A stretch of 15,508 nt of DNA from Chroococcidiopsidaceae cyanobacterium CP_BM_RX_35 (GTDB lineage: Bacteria > Cyanobacteriota > Cyanobacteriia > Cyanobacteriales > Chroococcidiopsidaceae), in contig JAFAVL010000359.1 of NCBI GenBank assembly GCA_019242465.1, positions 1 through 15,508 on the forward strand, written 5' to 3'. Under the pieces are notes generated by a model that saw nothing but the letters and a program-made list of their open reading frames with translations, was not told the origin of the DNA and did not search any database. Within the stretch, counting starts at the first letter, position 1. Each line of letters begins with the position of its first letter. Shown here in pieces: positions 7,205 through 14,570 of this stretch. The translations under genes were made by a program, and so were the position numbers.

Positions 7205-7660
7205 TTAACTCAATGTGGTAGGTTCTGGTAAAGGATGGGTTAAGAAGGCGTACTCTATCACAACTTGATTACTAATCAGATGCTCCTGGATAATCCGCTC
7301 AATAACTTCAGGAGTTGCCTGACGATACCAAACACCATCGGGATAGACGACCAAAATCGGTCCCTCAGTGCAGATTCGCAAACAGTTGGCTTTAGTGCGG
7401 AAGATGCAGCTTTGGCGAGCGTCTGCTGGTTTATCAAGTTTCAACTGTTTCAGACGCTTTTTCAAGTAATTCCAAGATTCTAGACTAGCTTCCTTTGAGC
7501 AGCATTGGGGGAGAGTCTGGTCAGCACAGATAAAAACATGTCGCTGAATGTAAGGCATTCCCAAGGCTTGCACGCCAGCTGCTAAGGCGTCGTTGTCTTG
7601 GGGTTGCAAAGTTTCAGGAATTTCAGCACCAGGCTGGGCAGATGTCTTGTCAATCATCAT
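7205..7660 (-). CDS. thioredoxin-like [2Fe-2S] ferredoxin-domain protein
   Basis: A 151-residue protein with a thioredoxin-fold [2Fe-2S] domain of the type found in NuoE/HoxE subunits and stand-alone COG3411 ferredoxins. After a polar N-terminal extension of about 38 residues, the domain reads [12 protein letters not shown] with C45, then QCC (C53, C54), the helix [13 protein letters not shown], and [13 protein letters not shown] (C85, C93, C97) followed by [15 protein letters not shown]. The cysteine spacing (one pair around 45-54, then C-x3-C) fits the four-ligand cluster. Likely an electron-transfer protein; partner unknown. The tandem ATGs at 7660 and 7657 are preferred. The frame is open further upstream, but that extension has no family character. 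The gene is divergent from groES, sharing a 266-base intergenic region. Confidence 0.85.
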   Translation of the reverse strand: MMIDKTSAQPGAEIPETLQPQDNDALAAGVQALGMPYIQRHVFICADQTLPQCCSKEASLESWNYLKKRLKQLKLDKPADARQSCIFRTKANCLRICTEGPILVVYPDGVWYRQATPEVIERIIQEHLISNQVVIEYAFLTHPLPEPTTLS

Positions 7661-7794
7661 TATGGATGTGCGAATTTTAGATAATGGAATTGTGAAACGC
7701 CCCGCAGTACACAGTTTCAGATACCTCAGACCTTGCAAGCAAAAAAGCAAAATAGTTTCAGTAATTGCTGAAGACACCACAATTATATTTAGTT

Positions 7795-7826
7795 ATCACC
7801 CCCACTCCCCACTCCCTTACTCCCCA
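7795..7826. repeat. pyrimidine-rich tract with CCCCACTCCC units
   Basis: A C/T-rich run containing repeats of CCCCACTCCC sits between the Fe-S gene and groES. Similar low-complexity C/T tracts are frequent between genes in filamentous and colonial cyanobacteria (from memory). A related tract occurs after groEL (10024-10078). Confidence 0.5.
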
Positions 7827-7855
7827 ATGTTCGGAAAGCCGTACAAGCAATTTAG

Positions 7856-7885
7856 TTGCAATTGCTAACAGCTTTCAGCTAAATT
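7856..7885 (+). promoter_or_regulatory. candidate groESL promoter
   Basis: TTGCAA (7856-7861) and TAAATT (7880-7885) or CTAAAT (7879-7884), spaced 17-18 bases, lie immediately upstream of and touching the CIRCE element. This is the usual relation between a housekeeping promoter and CIRCE. Transcription would start within CIRCE. Confidence 0.4.
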
Positions 7886-7910
7886 AGCACTCAGGAGTTG
7901 AGAGTGCTAA
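7884..7910. promoter_or_regulatory. CIRCE operator (HrcA binding site)
   Basis: TTAGCACTC (7884-7892), a 9-base spacer, then GAGTGCTAA (7902-7910): a perfect match to the CIRCE consensus. It is the binding site for the heat-shock repressor HrcA. It lies 16 bases before the groES ATG and overlaps the expected 5' end of the mRNA, so groESL is expected to be derepressed on heat or folding stress. No hrcA gene is in the window. Confidence 0.97.
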
Positions 7911-7926
7911 CTCTGGAGGAGTTTAT

Positions 7927-8238
7927 ATGGCAGCATTATCTCTAAGCGTTTCTACAGTAAAGCCCTTGGGCGATCGTGTCTTTGTCAAGGTAAGTGCGTC
8001 TGAAGAAAAGACTGCTGGTGGTCTCTATTTACCAGAGACTGCGAAAGAAAAGCCCCAAGTTGGGGAGGTAGTAGCCGTTGGTCCTGGTAAGCGGAATGAA
8101 GACGGTTCGCGGCAAGATCTGGAAGTAAAAGTGGGAGACAAAGTTCTCTACTCTAAGTACGCAGGTACAGATGTCAAACTTGGCACAGACGAATATGTCT
8201 TGCTTTCGGAAAAAGATATTCTTGCCTCTGTTGCTTAG
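7927..8238 (+). CDS. groES: co-chaperonin GroES
   Basis: The 103-residue heptameric lid of the GroEL chaperonin, acting in the cytosol. The sequence shows the conserved start [20 protein letters not shown], the mobile loop [13 protein letters not shown] that contacts GroEL, and the roof/base strands [10 protein letters not shown] and [17 protein letters not shown], ending EKDILASVA. Length is typical for cyanobacterial GroES. GGAGG (7916-7920) sits at a good distance from ATG 7927. First gene of the groESL operon, with 83 bases to groEL and a CIRCE operator directly upstream. Confidence 0.98.
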   Translation: MAALSLSVSTVKPLGDRVFVKVSASEEKTAGGLYLPETAKEKPQVGEVVAVGPGKRNEDGSRQDLEVKVGDKVLYSKYAGTDVKLGTDEYVLLSEKDILASVA

Positions 8239-8294
8239 GATACAAAAGTGTGCAGTTGAACTCTAGCTTTAAGCTTTCATCCTTGGTTTCTTAG

Positions 8295-9959
<1,665 letters not shown>

Positions 9960-9983
9960 TCGCGCTAAGAAAGCGATTTAATT

Positions 9984-10019
9984 AAGTAGAGGGCGATCTT
10001 GGATCGCCCTCTACTTTTT
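9984..10019 (+). terminator. intrinsic terminator of groESL
   Basis: A perfect 13-bp stem, GTAGAGGGCGATC (9986-9998) and GATCGCCCTCTAC (10002-10014), with a 3-base loop and a following TTTTT run. It lies 26 bases after the groEL stop. Confidence 0.93.
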
Positions 10020-10023
10020 ATTC

Positions 10024-10078
10024 TCTTCCCTGCCCCCTGCCTCTTCTCTGCCCTCTGCCCCTATGCCTCTCTCTCCCC
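10024..10078. repeat. pyrimidine-rich tract with CTGCCC/CTCT units
   Basis: A nearly pure C/T stretch with recurring CTGCCCCCTGCCTCT-like units between the groEL terminator and the end of the SOUL gene. It is low complexity, with no coding signal. It resembles the intergenic C/T tracts common in large cyanobacterial genomes. Confidence 0.5.
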
Positions 10079-10080
10079 AA

Positions 10081-10698
10081 CTAGCTTGACGAATTAATTG
10101 GAATCTGAACTTCACTGCGCTTAAGCGCATCTGGGATAAAAGGCGAGTCGTAGAAAAAGCGGCGGGGTGGACCAGCAACTTTATAACTAGGATGCTGGGT
10201 TAACCACGAGCGTAGCAGATCGAGATTTTGCTGATAGCTTTCATAACTGTATGCACCTTGAATACCGATGCTGACAACTGTCATTGGGGCATGGTATTTT
10301 ACCTTGATTCCTGGGGCAATCTGCTGTGGATGGATGTCTGTGTCGTGATAGAGAAATGATACCTCTGCTTGACCACGCTCATCAGGCTTACCGCTACGAC
10401 CTTCCTGCCAAGTGATAAGTGGATAGCGAGTTTCTACTGGAGCAGTCATAGCAATGTTGTTTGAGCTAATGTGGCGATATAGAGGTTCAAAAGCTACACT
10501 TGTTGCTTGACTAAGCTGACCGTTGTATGTAAATGTGCCAGATCGGTAGCCAGGATAGTGCTTGACTTCAATTTTTCCAAGCCTAGTAGGTGGCGGGAAA
10601 CCTGCTGGTAGTGGGGCAGACACGGCTCTATATACTCCAATTAGAACGACAGGAATTGCCAGGATTCCGAGCAGCAGCAGGAGGTTTTGAAACTTCAT
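10081..10698 (-). CDS. SOUL heme-binding family protein with N-terminal membrane segment
   Basis: A 205-residue protein. Residues about 4-23 (FQNLLLLLGILAIPVVLIGV) form a signal anchor or uncleaved signal peptide. The rest matches the SOUL/HBP fold: VKHYPGYRSGTFTYNGQL, AFEPLYRHISSNNIAMTAPV (the family's hallmark I-MT-PV turn), VSFLYHDTDIHPQQI, and near the C-terminus PPRRFFYDSPFIPD. SOUL proteins bind heme or other tetrapyrroles in eukaryotes; in bacteria the ligand is mostly untested, so heme binding is inference. The predicted location is membrane-attached, on the periplasmic or lumenal side. It is divergent from the nagB-like gene across 68 bases. Confidence 0.85.
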   Translation of the reverse strand: MKFQNLLLLLGILAIPVVLIGVYRAVSAPLPAGFPPPTRLGKIEVKHYPGYRSGTFTYNGQLSQATSVAFEPLYRHISSNNIAMTAPVETRYPLITWQEGRSGKPDERGQAEVSFLYHDTDIHPQQIAPGIKVKYHAPMTVVSIGIQGAYSYESYQQNLDLLRSWLTQHPSYKVAGPPRRFFYDSPFIPDALKRSEVQIPINSSS

Positions 10699-10766
10699 TA
10701 TCCCTCTGTTTTTGCAACATCATCTAGATACCTTCATCTTAAATACTGATAAAGAGCTTTAAAATC

Positions 10767-11555
10767 ATGTCTGGTACCTCCCAATTAGGCACGCCTGCCA
10801 AAACCTTTCGCGTTGATGCCTTATCAGTACATATCTACAATTTAGCAGCCGAAATGGCACTTGCCTCGGCACAACTTGCACAAAACTATTTGCAGGAGAT
10901 TCTCAGCCAACAGGGTACCGCTACGATCATTTTGGCAACTGGCAACTCACAAATCAAATTTCTCGAAGCTTTGATTGCCTTGGGGGGAGTGGATTGGTCG
11001 CGAATTACCTTTTTCCATCTAGATGAATATCTGGGAATTGACGCTAATCATGCCGCTAGTTTCCGCCGTTACTTAAGCGAACGTGTCGAGAAGCAAGTGC
11101 ATCCGGCAATGTTTCACTATATAGAAGGTGACACGCTACAACCCTTGGATGAATGTGAGCGTTACACTAGGCTTTTGCAGGTGCAACGAATAGACCTTTG
11201 TTGCCTTGGTATCGGAGAGAATGGACACCTGGCTTTTAACGAGCCGTCTGTCGCGGCATTCAATGACCCTCGCAGCGTGAAACTGGTGAAACTGGAATTA
11301 GCAACACGTCAGCAACAGGTGAATGAAGGCCATTTTCCTGTGCTTGAAGCCGTTCCACAATACGCCTTTACGTTGACGCTCTCAATGCTTTGCTCCGCTA
11401 AGAAAATAATTTGTCTAGCGCCGGAAAAACGCAAGGCGAAAGTGGTGTTTGAGATGTTGCAGGGGGCAAACTACAGAGCAATTCCGGCTTCAGTCCTCCG
11501 GACGCAAGCTCACGCAACGTTGTTTCTAGATGCCGATTCGGCTAGCCTGCTTTGA
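10767..11555 (+). CDS. nagB: glucosamine-6-phosphate deaminase family protein
   Basis: A 262-residue sugar-phosphate isomerase/deaminase of the NagB/RpiA fold. The family converts glucosamine-6-phosphate to fructose-6-phosphate and ammonia. Landmarks are the phosphate loop IILATGNSQIKFLEAL, FFHLDEYLGI (D86, like E. coli D72), and GIGENGHLAFNEP (H154 and E159 matching E. coli H143 and E148). The position of E. coli D141 is N152 here. The C-terminal lysine region SAKKIICLAPEKRKAKVVF is normal. Substrate assignment within the family (deaminase versus a related 6-phospho-sugar lactonase/isomerase) is not certain, and no nagA or amino-sugar transporter is adjacent. ATG 10767 lacks a strong ribosome-binding site. 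Confidence 0.8.
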   Translation: MSGTSQLGTPAKTFRVDALSVHIYNLAAEMALASAQLAQNYLQEILSQQGTATIILATGNSQIKFLEALIALGGVDWSRITFFHLDEYLGIDANHAASFRRYLSERVEKQVHPAMFHYIEGDTLQPLDECERYTRLLQVQRIDLCCLGIGENGHLAFNEPSVAAFNDPRSVKLVKLELATRQQQVNEGHFPVLEAVPQYAFTLTLSMLCSAKKIICLAPEKRKAKVVFEMLQGANYRAIPASVLRTQAHATLFLDADSASLL

Positions 11556-11895
11556 TTTTTAGCAACGAAATACATAACGGCGATCTTACCTCAAGGAAGT
11601 GGTTTATCAAAGCTGCCAGCTCAATTGCTATTGGCTTTTATCTCAAAGAGAAACACCTTGTCCTCGGTGAAAAAAATGCATAGGGAAGGTTGTAGAACAG
11701 CCCAAGAGTTCGACCGCTCTCGGTCAGCAGCTGATGAAACCTTGTCATTGACGCTGAAATGCCAATCACTTTTTGATATTTGTAATAAACCTGTAACTTT
11801 AGTCAACAAAAGATATTGGGGCAGTTTTAACTTCGCTTTTAATTCCCTCGATTTGTGTTGTAATAGGGATATGATTATTGCATAAGGATTAGGCA
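11556..11895. other. intergenic region before cyAbrB; probable promoter and leader
   Basis: 340 bases with no convincing gene; short open frames on both strands have no family features. The last 120 bases are A/T-rich and contain TGTAAT and TATGAT hexamers (about 11857-11876) that could be -10 elements for cyAbrB, with weak -35 partners. An AAGGA (11884-11888) near the ATG is the likely ribosome-binding site. Confidence 0.5.
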
Positions 11896-12279
11896 ATGGC
11901 AGAAACTGCAACTTCCCCACTAACAGGAAAAGCACTTCTTCAAAAAGTAAAGGGCAGCGACTTGCCCCGGAGAGACCTAGCAAAAGAGTGCGGCTATTAT
12001 ACAGAGACCAAGTCGGGTGTTAAGAGGGTTAACCTGAGTGAATTCTATAATGCTGTACTGGCAGCAAAGGGCGTAGAGCTAGAACCAGAGGGAACAAAAG
12101 ATGGACGAGGCAGAGAGGCTAGTTACCGGGTTAGTGTCCACAAAAATGGCTCGATTGTCATTGGTGCTAACTACACCCAATCAATGGGACTACAGCCAGG
12201 AGATGAGTTTGAAATTAAACTTGGCTACAAACACATTCGCCTGATCCAAAGCGATAGTGATAGAACTGAAGAGGTTTAG
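11896..12279 (+). CDS. cyAbrB family transcriptional regulator
   Basis: A 127-residue cyanobacterial AbrB-type DNA-binding protein. The N-terminal half has the cyAbrB signature PLTGKALLQKVKG, LPRRDLAKECGYYT and KRVNLSEFYNAVLAAKGVEL; the C-terminal half is the AbrB-like beta domain, YRVSVHKNGSIVIGANYTQS, GLQPGDEFEIKLGYKHIRL. In model cyanobacteria cyAbrB1 and cyAbrB2 are abundant nucleoid-associated regulators of carbon and nitrogen metabolism and of hydrogenase genes (established for Synechocystis). Which paralogue this is cannot be settled by eye. The gene stands alone on its strand. Confidence 0.92.
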   Translation: MAETATSPLTGKALLQKVKGSDLPRRDLAKECGYYTETKSGVKRVNLSEFYNAVLAAKGVELEPEGTKDGRGREASYRVSVHKNGSIVIGANYTQSMGLQPGDEFEIKLGYKHIRLIQSDSDRTEEV

Positions 12280-12476
12280 CAAGAAAGCCCATTTCCTGCT
12301 AAGGTTGGGATAGATTGCCAATAACTTTAGGTAGCTGGAGGAAACTCTTCTTAAAGGTCTTTAAGGAAGTAGTGATGAGTGTCTCTTAGGCTAGAAGGAA
12401 CAAAAAACTCCTAAGCAGAAAACCCCAGCCGAAGAGGCAGGGTGTCTATCATGCGGACTGAATACTATTGATTCTC
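12280..12476. other. spacer after cyAbrB with a weak hairpin
   Basis: No gene visible. A small inverted repeat CCCCAGCC GAAGA GGCAGGG (about 12423-12441), flanked by A-rich sequence on its left, looks like a degraded intrinsic terminator for one or both strands. An imperfect CTTCTTAAA/TTTAAGGAAG pair lies at about 12347-12369. Confidence 0.35.
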
Positions 12477-12722
12477 TCAACCCAACCACTGTGGATGTTG
12501 AGCTGTACTGTCAAAGTGGCTGCTGGTCTTAAAAAGTTCATGTTGACCATTAGCAGCCGCTGCCGCAGTTCGTTCTAGTAAGGCCGCAACTTGTTCTTCA
12601 CTCATCGGCTTCAACTTCCGTACAACCTCAAATGCTTAGTTGAGGATTGGCATGCTATCAATGCCTGTAATCACTGTTGAAGTCGGCAAGTTCATTGAGT
12701 AGTGCAGGCATTCGAACAGCAC
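12477..12722 (-). pseudogene. relic: C-terminal part of an aldo/keto reductase
   Basis: On the minus strand one frame reads LFECLHYSMNLPTSTVITGI, DSMPILN, then TAA (12636-12638) where Gln is expected, then AFEVVRKLKPMSEEQVAALL, ERTAAAAANGQHELFKTS and finally HFDSTAQHPQWLG with TGA (12477-12479). The sequence LHY-MNLPTSVVITG-DSM-IL-QA followed by a final EL-FKT helix is how I remember the C-terminal end of cyanobacterial aldo/keto reductases. The catalytic Asp/Tyr/Lys/His part and the NADPH-binding start are missing. Only 5 bases separate the relic from the stop of the zinc-ribbon gene, so a deletion fused the two. Confidence 0.75.
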
Positions 12723-12727
12723 TAAGT

Positions 12728-13150
12728 TCAATTTCCGGATTGACCAGCTTGAGGCAGATGAGTTCTAGGTTCTGTGGTTTGGGAATGACTTTGCAAGGCA
12801 AATAAGAAAGCCAAACCTAAAAGCCCTAGCAGAACAAGCAAGGCTTGGCGACGCTTCAGCCAGTTTTTGGCAGCAAATGCCAAGCCGCCAGGAACACGGC
12901 GCTGCTCTGCCTCAATCTGGTGAGAATTTTGGTAGAGGGTACACTCTCTAGCGTGGGGACGTTGGGGAAATGTACAAGTGTCATCTGCGTGGTAAGTACA
13001 GCTTTGGCACAAAGATTCTTCCCCAGTCGCATGATGCAAAGGAATGCCAGGATGACCGTAAGCCTTTAAAGGCGTGCGGCAATAGGGACAGGTAACTGCT
13101 TGAGCATCAACAGCTTGATGGCAATGGGGGCAGGAGGCAGTATCCAACAA
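12728..13150 (-). CDS. zinc-ribbon protein with one C-terminal transmembrane helix
   Basis: A 140-residue protein of unknown function. The N-terminus is a zinc ribbon, CPHC (C7, C10) and CPYC (C21, C24). A second Cys cluster, CQSC (C48, C51), C59 and C70 in RECTLY, could bind another metal ion. Residues about 102-119 (QALLVLLGLLGLAFLFAL) form one transmembrane helix after a basic WLKRRQ stretch, so the metal-binding part should face the cytosol. The tail of about 20 residues is polar. The stop lies 5 bases before the aldo/keto reductase relic, so its last residues could have been altered by the same deletion. Confidence 0.8.
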   Translation of the reverse strand: MLDTASCPHCHQAVDAQAVTCPYCRTPLKAYGHPGIPLHHATGEESLCQSCTYHADDTCTFPQRPHARECTLYQNSHQIEAEQRRVPGGLAFAAKNWLKRRQALLVLLGLLGLAFLFALQSHSQTTEPRTHLPQAGQSGN

Positions 13151-13365
13151 TCTGTAGGAAGAGATGTGACTACTTCGATCTTACTCAACTAGTTTTTTGC
13201 TAGCAATGCAAGTCCCTCTACCTTAGCTTCGGTATTACTCTTTTGGTTCGGCAAAACCGTACGCATGACATCAAATTTGCCAGAATAGAATTGTAAGCTA
13301 TGGCAATCTTGCTTTAAGCATAGCTAGTTCTTTGTTGAACTTCCCTTAAGTCACAGGAAGACCGC

Positions 13366-13692
13366 ATGGACAGCAACAACTGGATGAAGCAGCTATTGAT
13401 GCTCGGTATTGGCACAACATCTTTGGCCGCCGAGAAAATCCGGGAGGTAAGCGATGAATGGGTGAAGGATGGCAAGCTCAATCCTGAGCAAGCAAAGGCG
13501 TTTATGGATGATATGATGCAGCAGCTCAAGTCAGAGCAAGGCGGTTTTGAAAGTCAACTGCAGCGGCAGATGCGAAATATGTTGCAAGATCTAGGCGTTC
13601 CCCGCCAATCGGAGATGGATGAACTGCGGGGACGCATTGACCGTCTAGAGCGGCAGGTGCGTGACTTGGAAAACAAGCTCTGGCAACGTTGA
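13366..13692 (+). CDS. phasin-like coiled-coil protein
   Basis: A 108-residue helical protein. Residues 1-60 (WMKQLLMLGIGTTSLAAEKI, REVSDEWVKDGKLNPEQAKA, FMDDMMQQLKSE) resemble cyanobacterial phasins and the PHA-granule/poly(3-hydroxyalkanoate)-associated family, which coat polyhydroxyalkanoate granules. The C-terminus (SEMDELRGRIDRLERQVRDL) is a perfect heptad coiled coil for oligomerisation. Length is close to the small Synechocystis phasin. No pha biosynthesis gene is nearby, so the granule role is inferred from family only. ACAGGAAG at 13355-13362 supports ATG 13366. Confidence 0.75.
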   Translation: MDSNNWMKQLLMLGIGTTSLAAEKIREVSDEWVKDGKLNPEQAKAFMDDMMQQLKSEQGGFESQLQRQMRNMLQDLGVPRQSEMDELRGRIDRLERQVRDLENKLWQR

Positions 13693-13752
13693 TGTCGCCC
13701 AAAAATTGAGGTCAAGATTGGACTCACGACGTAGTGTAAAATTGATGCCTGA

Positions 13753-13850
13753 ACTCAACGTTCCGCCGGAGGCGGCTCCGGCGGCTGCGTTGAGCAAGCT
13801 CAAAGGGAGCGCCGGATTTCCACTCCGGCTGCTGCTTTGAGCAAGCTCAA
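13753..13850. repeat. cluster of nested palindromes with repeated TTGAGCAAGCTCAA
   Basis: First hairpin: CTCAACG (13754-13760) and CCGCCGGAG (13763-13771) pair with CTCCGGCGG (13776-13784) and CGTTGAG (13788-13794), a 16-bp stem with small internal loops. The 14-base palindrome TTGAGCAAGCTCAA follows at 13790-13803 and again at 13837-13850. Between the two copies lies a second hairpin, GCTCAAAG and GCCGGA pairing with TCCGGC and CTTTGAGC. There is no T-run for a simple terminator. It resembles a repetitive palindromic element in the gap between the phasin-like and FKBP genes. Confidence 0.8.
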
Positions 13851-13961
13851 CCTTACAAAGCTTGTGGAGTCCTGTGGTTCGCTCTTGACGGTGAAGCGAG
13901 TGGTCCTTCTCAAGGCTGGGCAGTTAGGAAGGGCATAACGACTCATTAGGGAGGAATAATT

Positions 13962-14501
13962 TTGAGGGGAATTTTGATCAAATTGGGGTTCACGCTGTGT
14001 GTCCTAATTTTGGTGTTAACCCAAGTTGACAGTCAACAGAACTCAGCATTTGCAGATCGACTGCATGAGACTACACTAGCAGAGTTGTTCGTGCCAAAGA
14101 GCGATTATGCGAGTGATAACAATAACCTGATTGCGAGCAATAATATGTCTGATGCTAATAATGTCGTGACGACGTCTTCTGGACTTAAGTACATTGACCT
14201 CAAGGAAGGCACTGGAGCAACGCCCAAAACTGGTCAAACGGTTGTAGTTCACTACACCGGCACTTTGGAAGATGGTACCAAGTTCGATAGCTCTCGCGAT
14301 CGCGGTCAGCCTTTCTCGTTTAAGCTTGGTGCTGGGCAGGTGATCAAAGGTTGGGATGAAGGACTCAGCACCATGAAAGTTGGTGGGCGTCGCCAGTTAA
14401 TTATTCCGCCAGAGCTAGGATACGGCGCTCGCGGAGCTGGCGGCGTAATTCCACCCAACGCCACGCTCAATTTTGATGTTGAATTACTGAGAATTGCTTA
14501 G
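13962..14501 (+). CDS. FKBP-type peptidyl-prolyl cis-trans isomerase, exported
   Basis: A 179-residue PPIase that speeds prolyl bond isomerisation during folding. A hydrophobic N-terminal segment ([19 protein letters not shown]) acts as a signal peptide or anchor, so the protein should work in the periplasm or thylakoid lumen. After a low-complexity Asn/Ser linker the FKBP domain runs from about 72: [79 protein letters not shown] and [10 protein letters not shown]. The binding-pocket residues (Y in VHYTG, D in KFDSS, VI-GW, Y in LGYG) are all present. The start is TTG 13962, placed 7 bases after GGGAGG (13949-13954); no ATG precedes the signal segment in frame. Confidence 0.92.
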   Translation: MRGILIKLGFTLCVLILVLTQVDSQQNSAFADRLHETTLAELFVPKSDYASDNNNLIASNNMSDANNVVTTSSGLKYIDLKEGTGATPKTGQTVVVHYTGTLEDGTKFDSSRDRGQPFSFKLGAGQVIKGWDEGLSTMKVGGRRQLIIPPELGYGARGAGGVIPPNATLNFDVELLRIA

Positions 14502-14524
14502 CTATAAGCTGACTCACTGATGAC

Positions 14525-14560
14525 AATGCCCAGGATGCTTCCCGCATCACTGGGCATTTA
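14525..14560. terminator. bidirectional hairpin terminator between FKBP gene and dnaB
   Basis: AATGCCCAGGATGC (14525-14538) pairs with GCATCACTGGGCATT (14544-14558) with one bulged A and a 5-base loop, followed by TTATAAT. It lies between two convergent genes and could end transcripts from both, although the T-run is short on either side. Confidence 0.75.
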
Positions 14561-14570
14561 TAATGCAGCT

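Noticed and set aside
11621..11983. Opposing open frames (86 and 120 codons) before and into cyAbrB
   Set aside because: Composition is not protein-like, the minus-strand one overlaps the start of cyAbrB, and neither has recognisable motifs.
12410..12450. Hairpin CCCCAGCC-GAAGA-GGCAGGG considered as a riboswitch or small RNA
   Set aside because: Too short and mismatched, with no conserved riboswitch core; more like a decayed terminator.
13190..13365. Short hairpin and TTGCCA-like hexamer upstream of the phasin-like gene
   Set aside because: No -10 partner of reasonable quality, and the hairpin is only a few base pairs, so no promoter or terminator is claimed.
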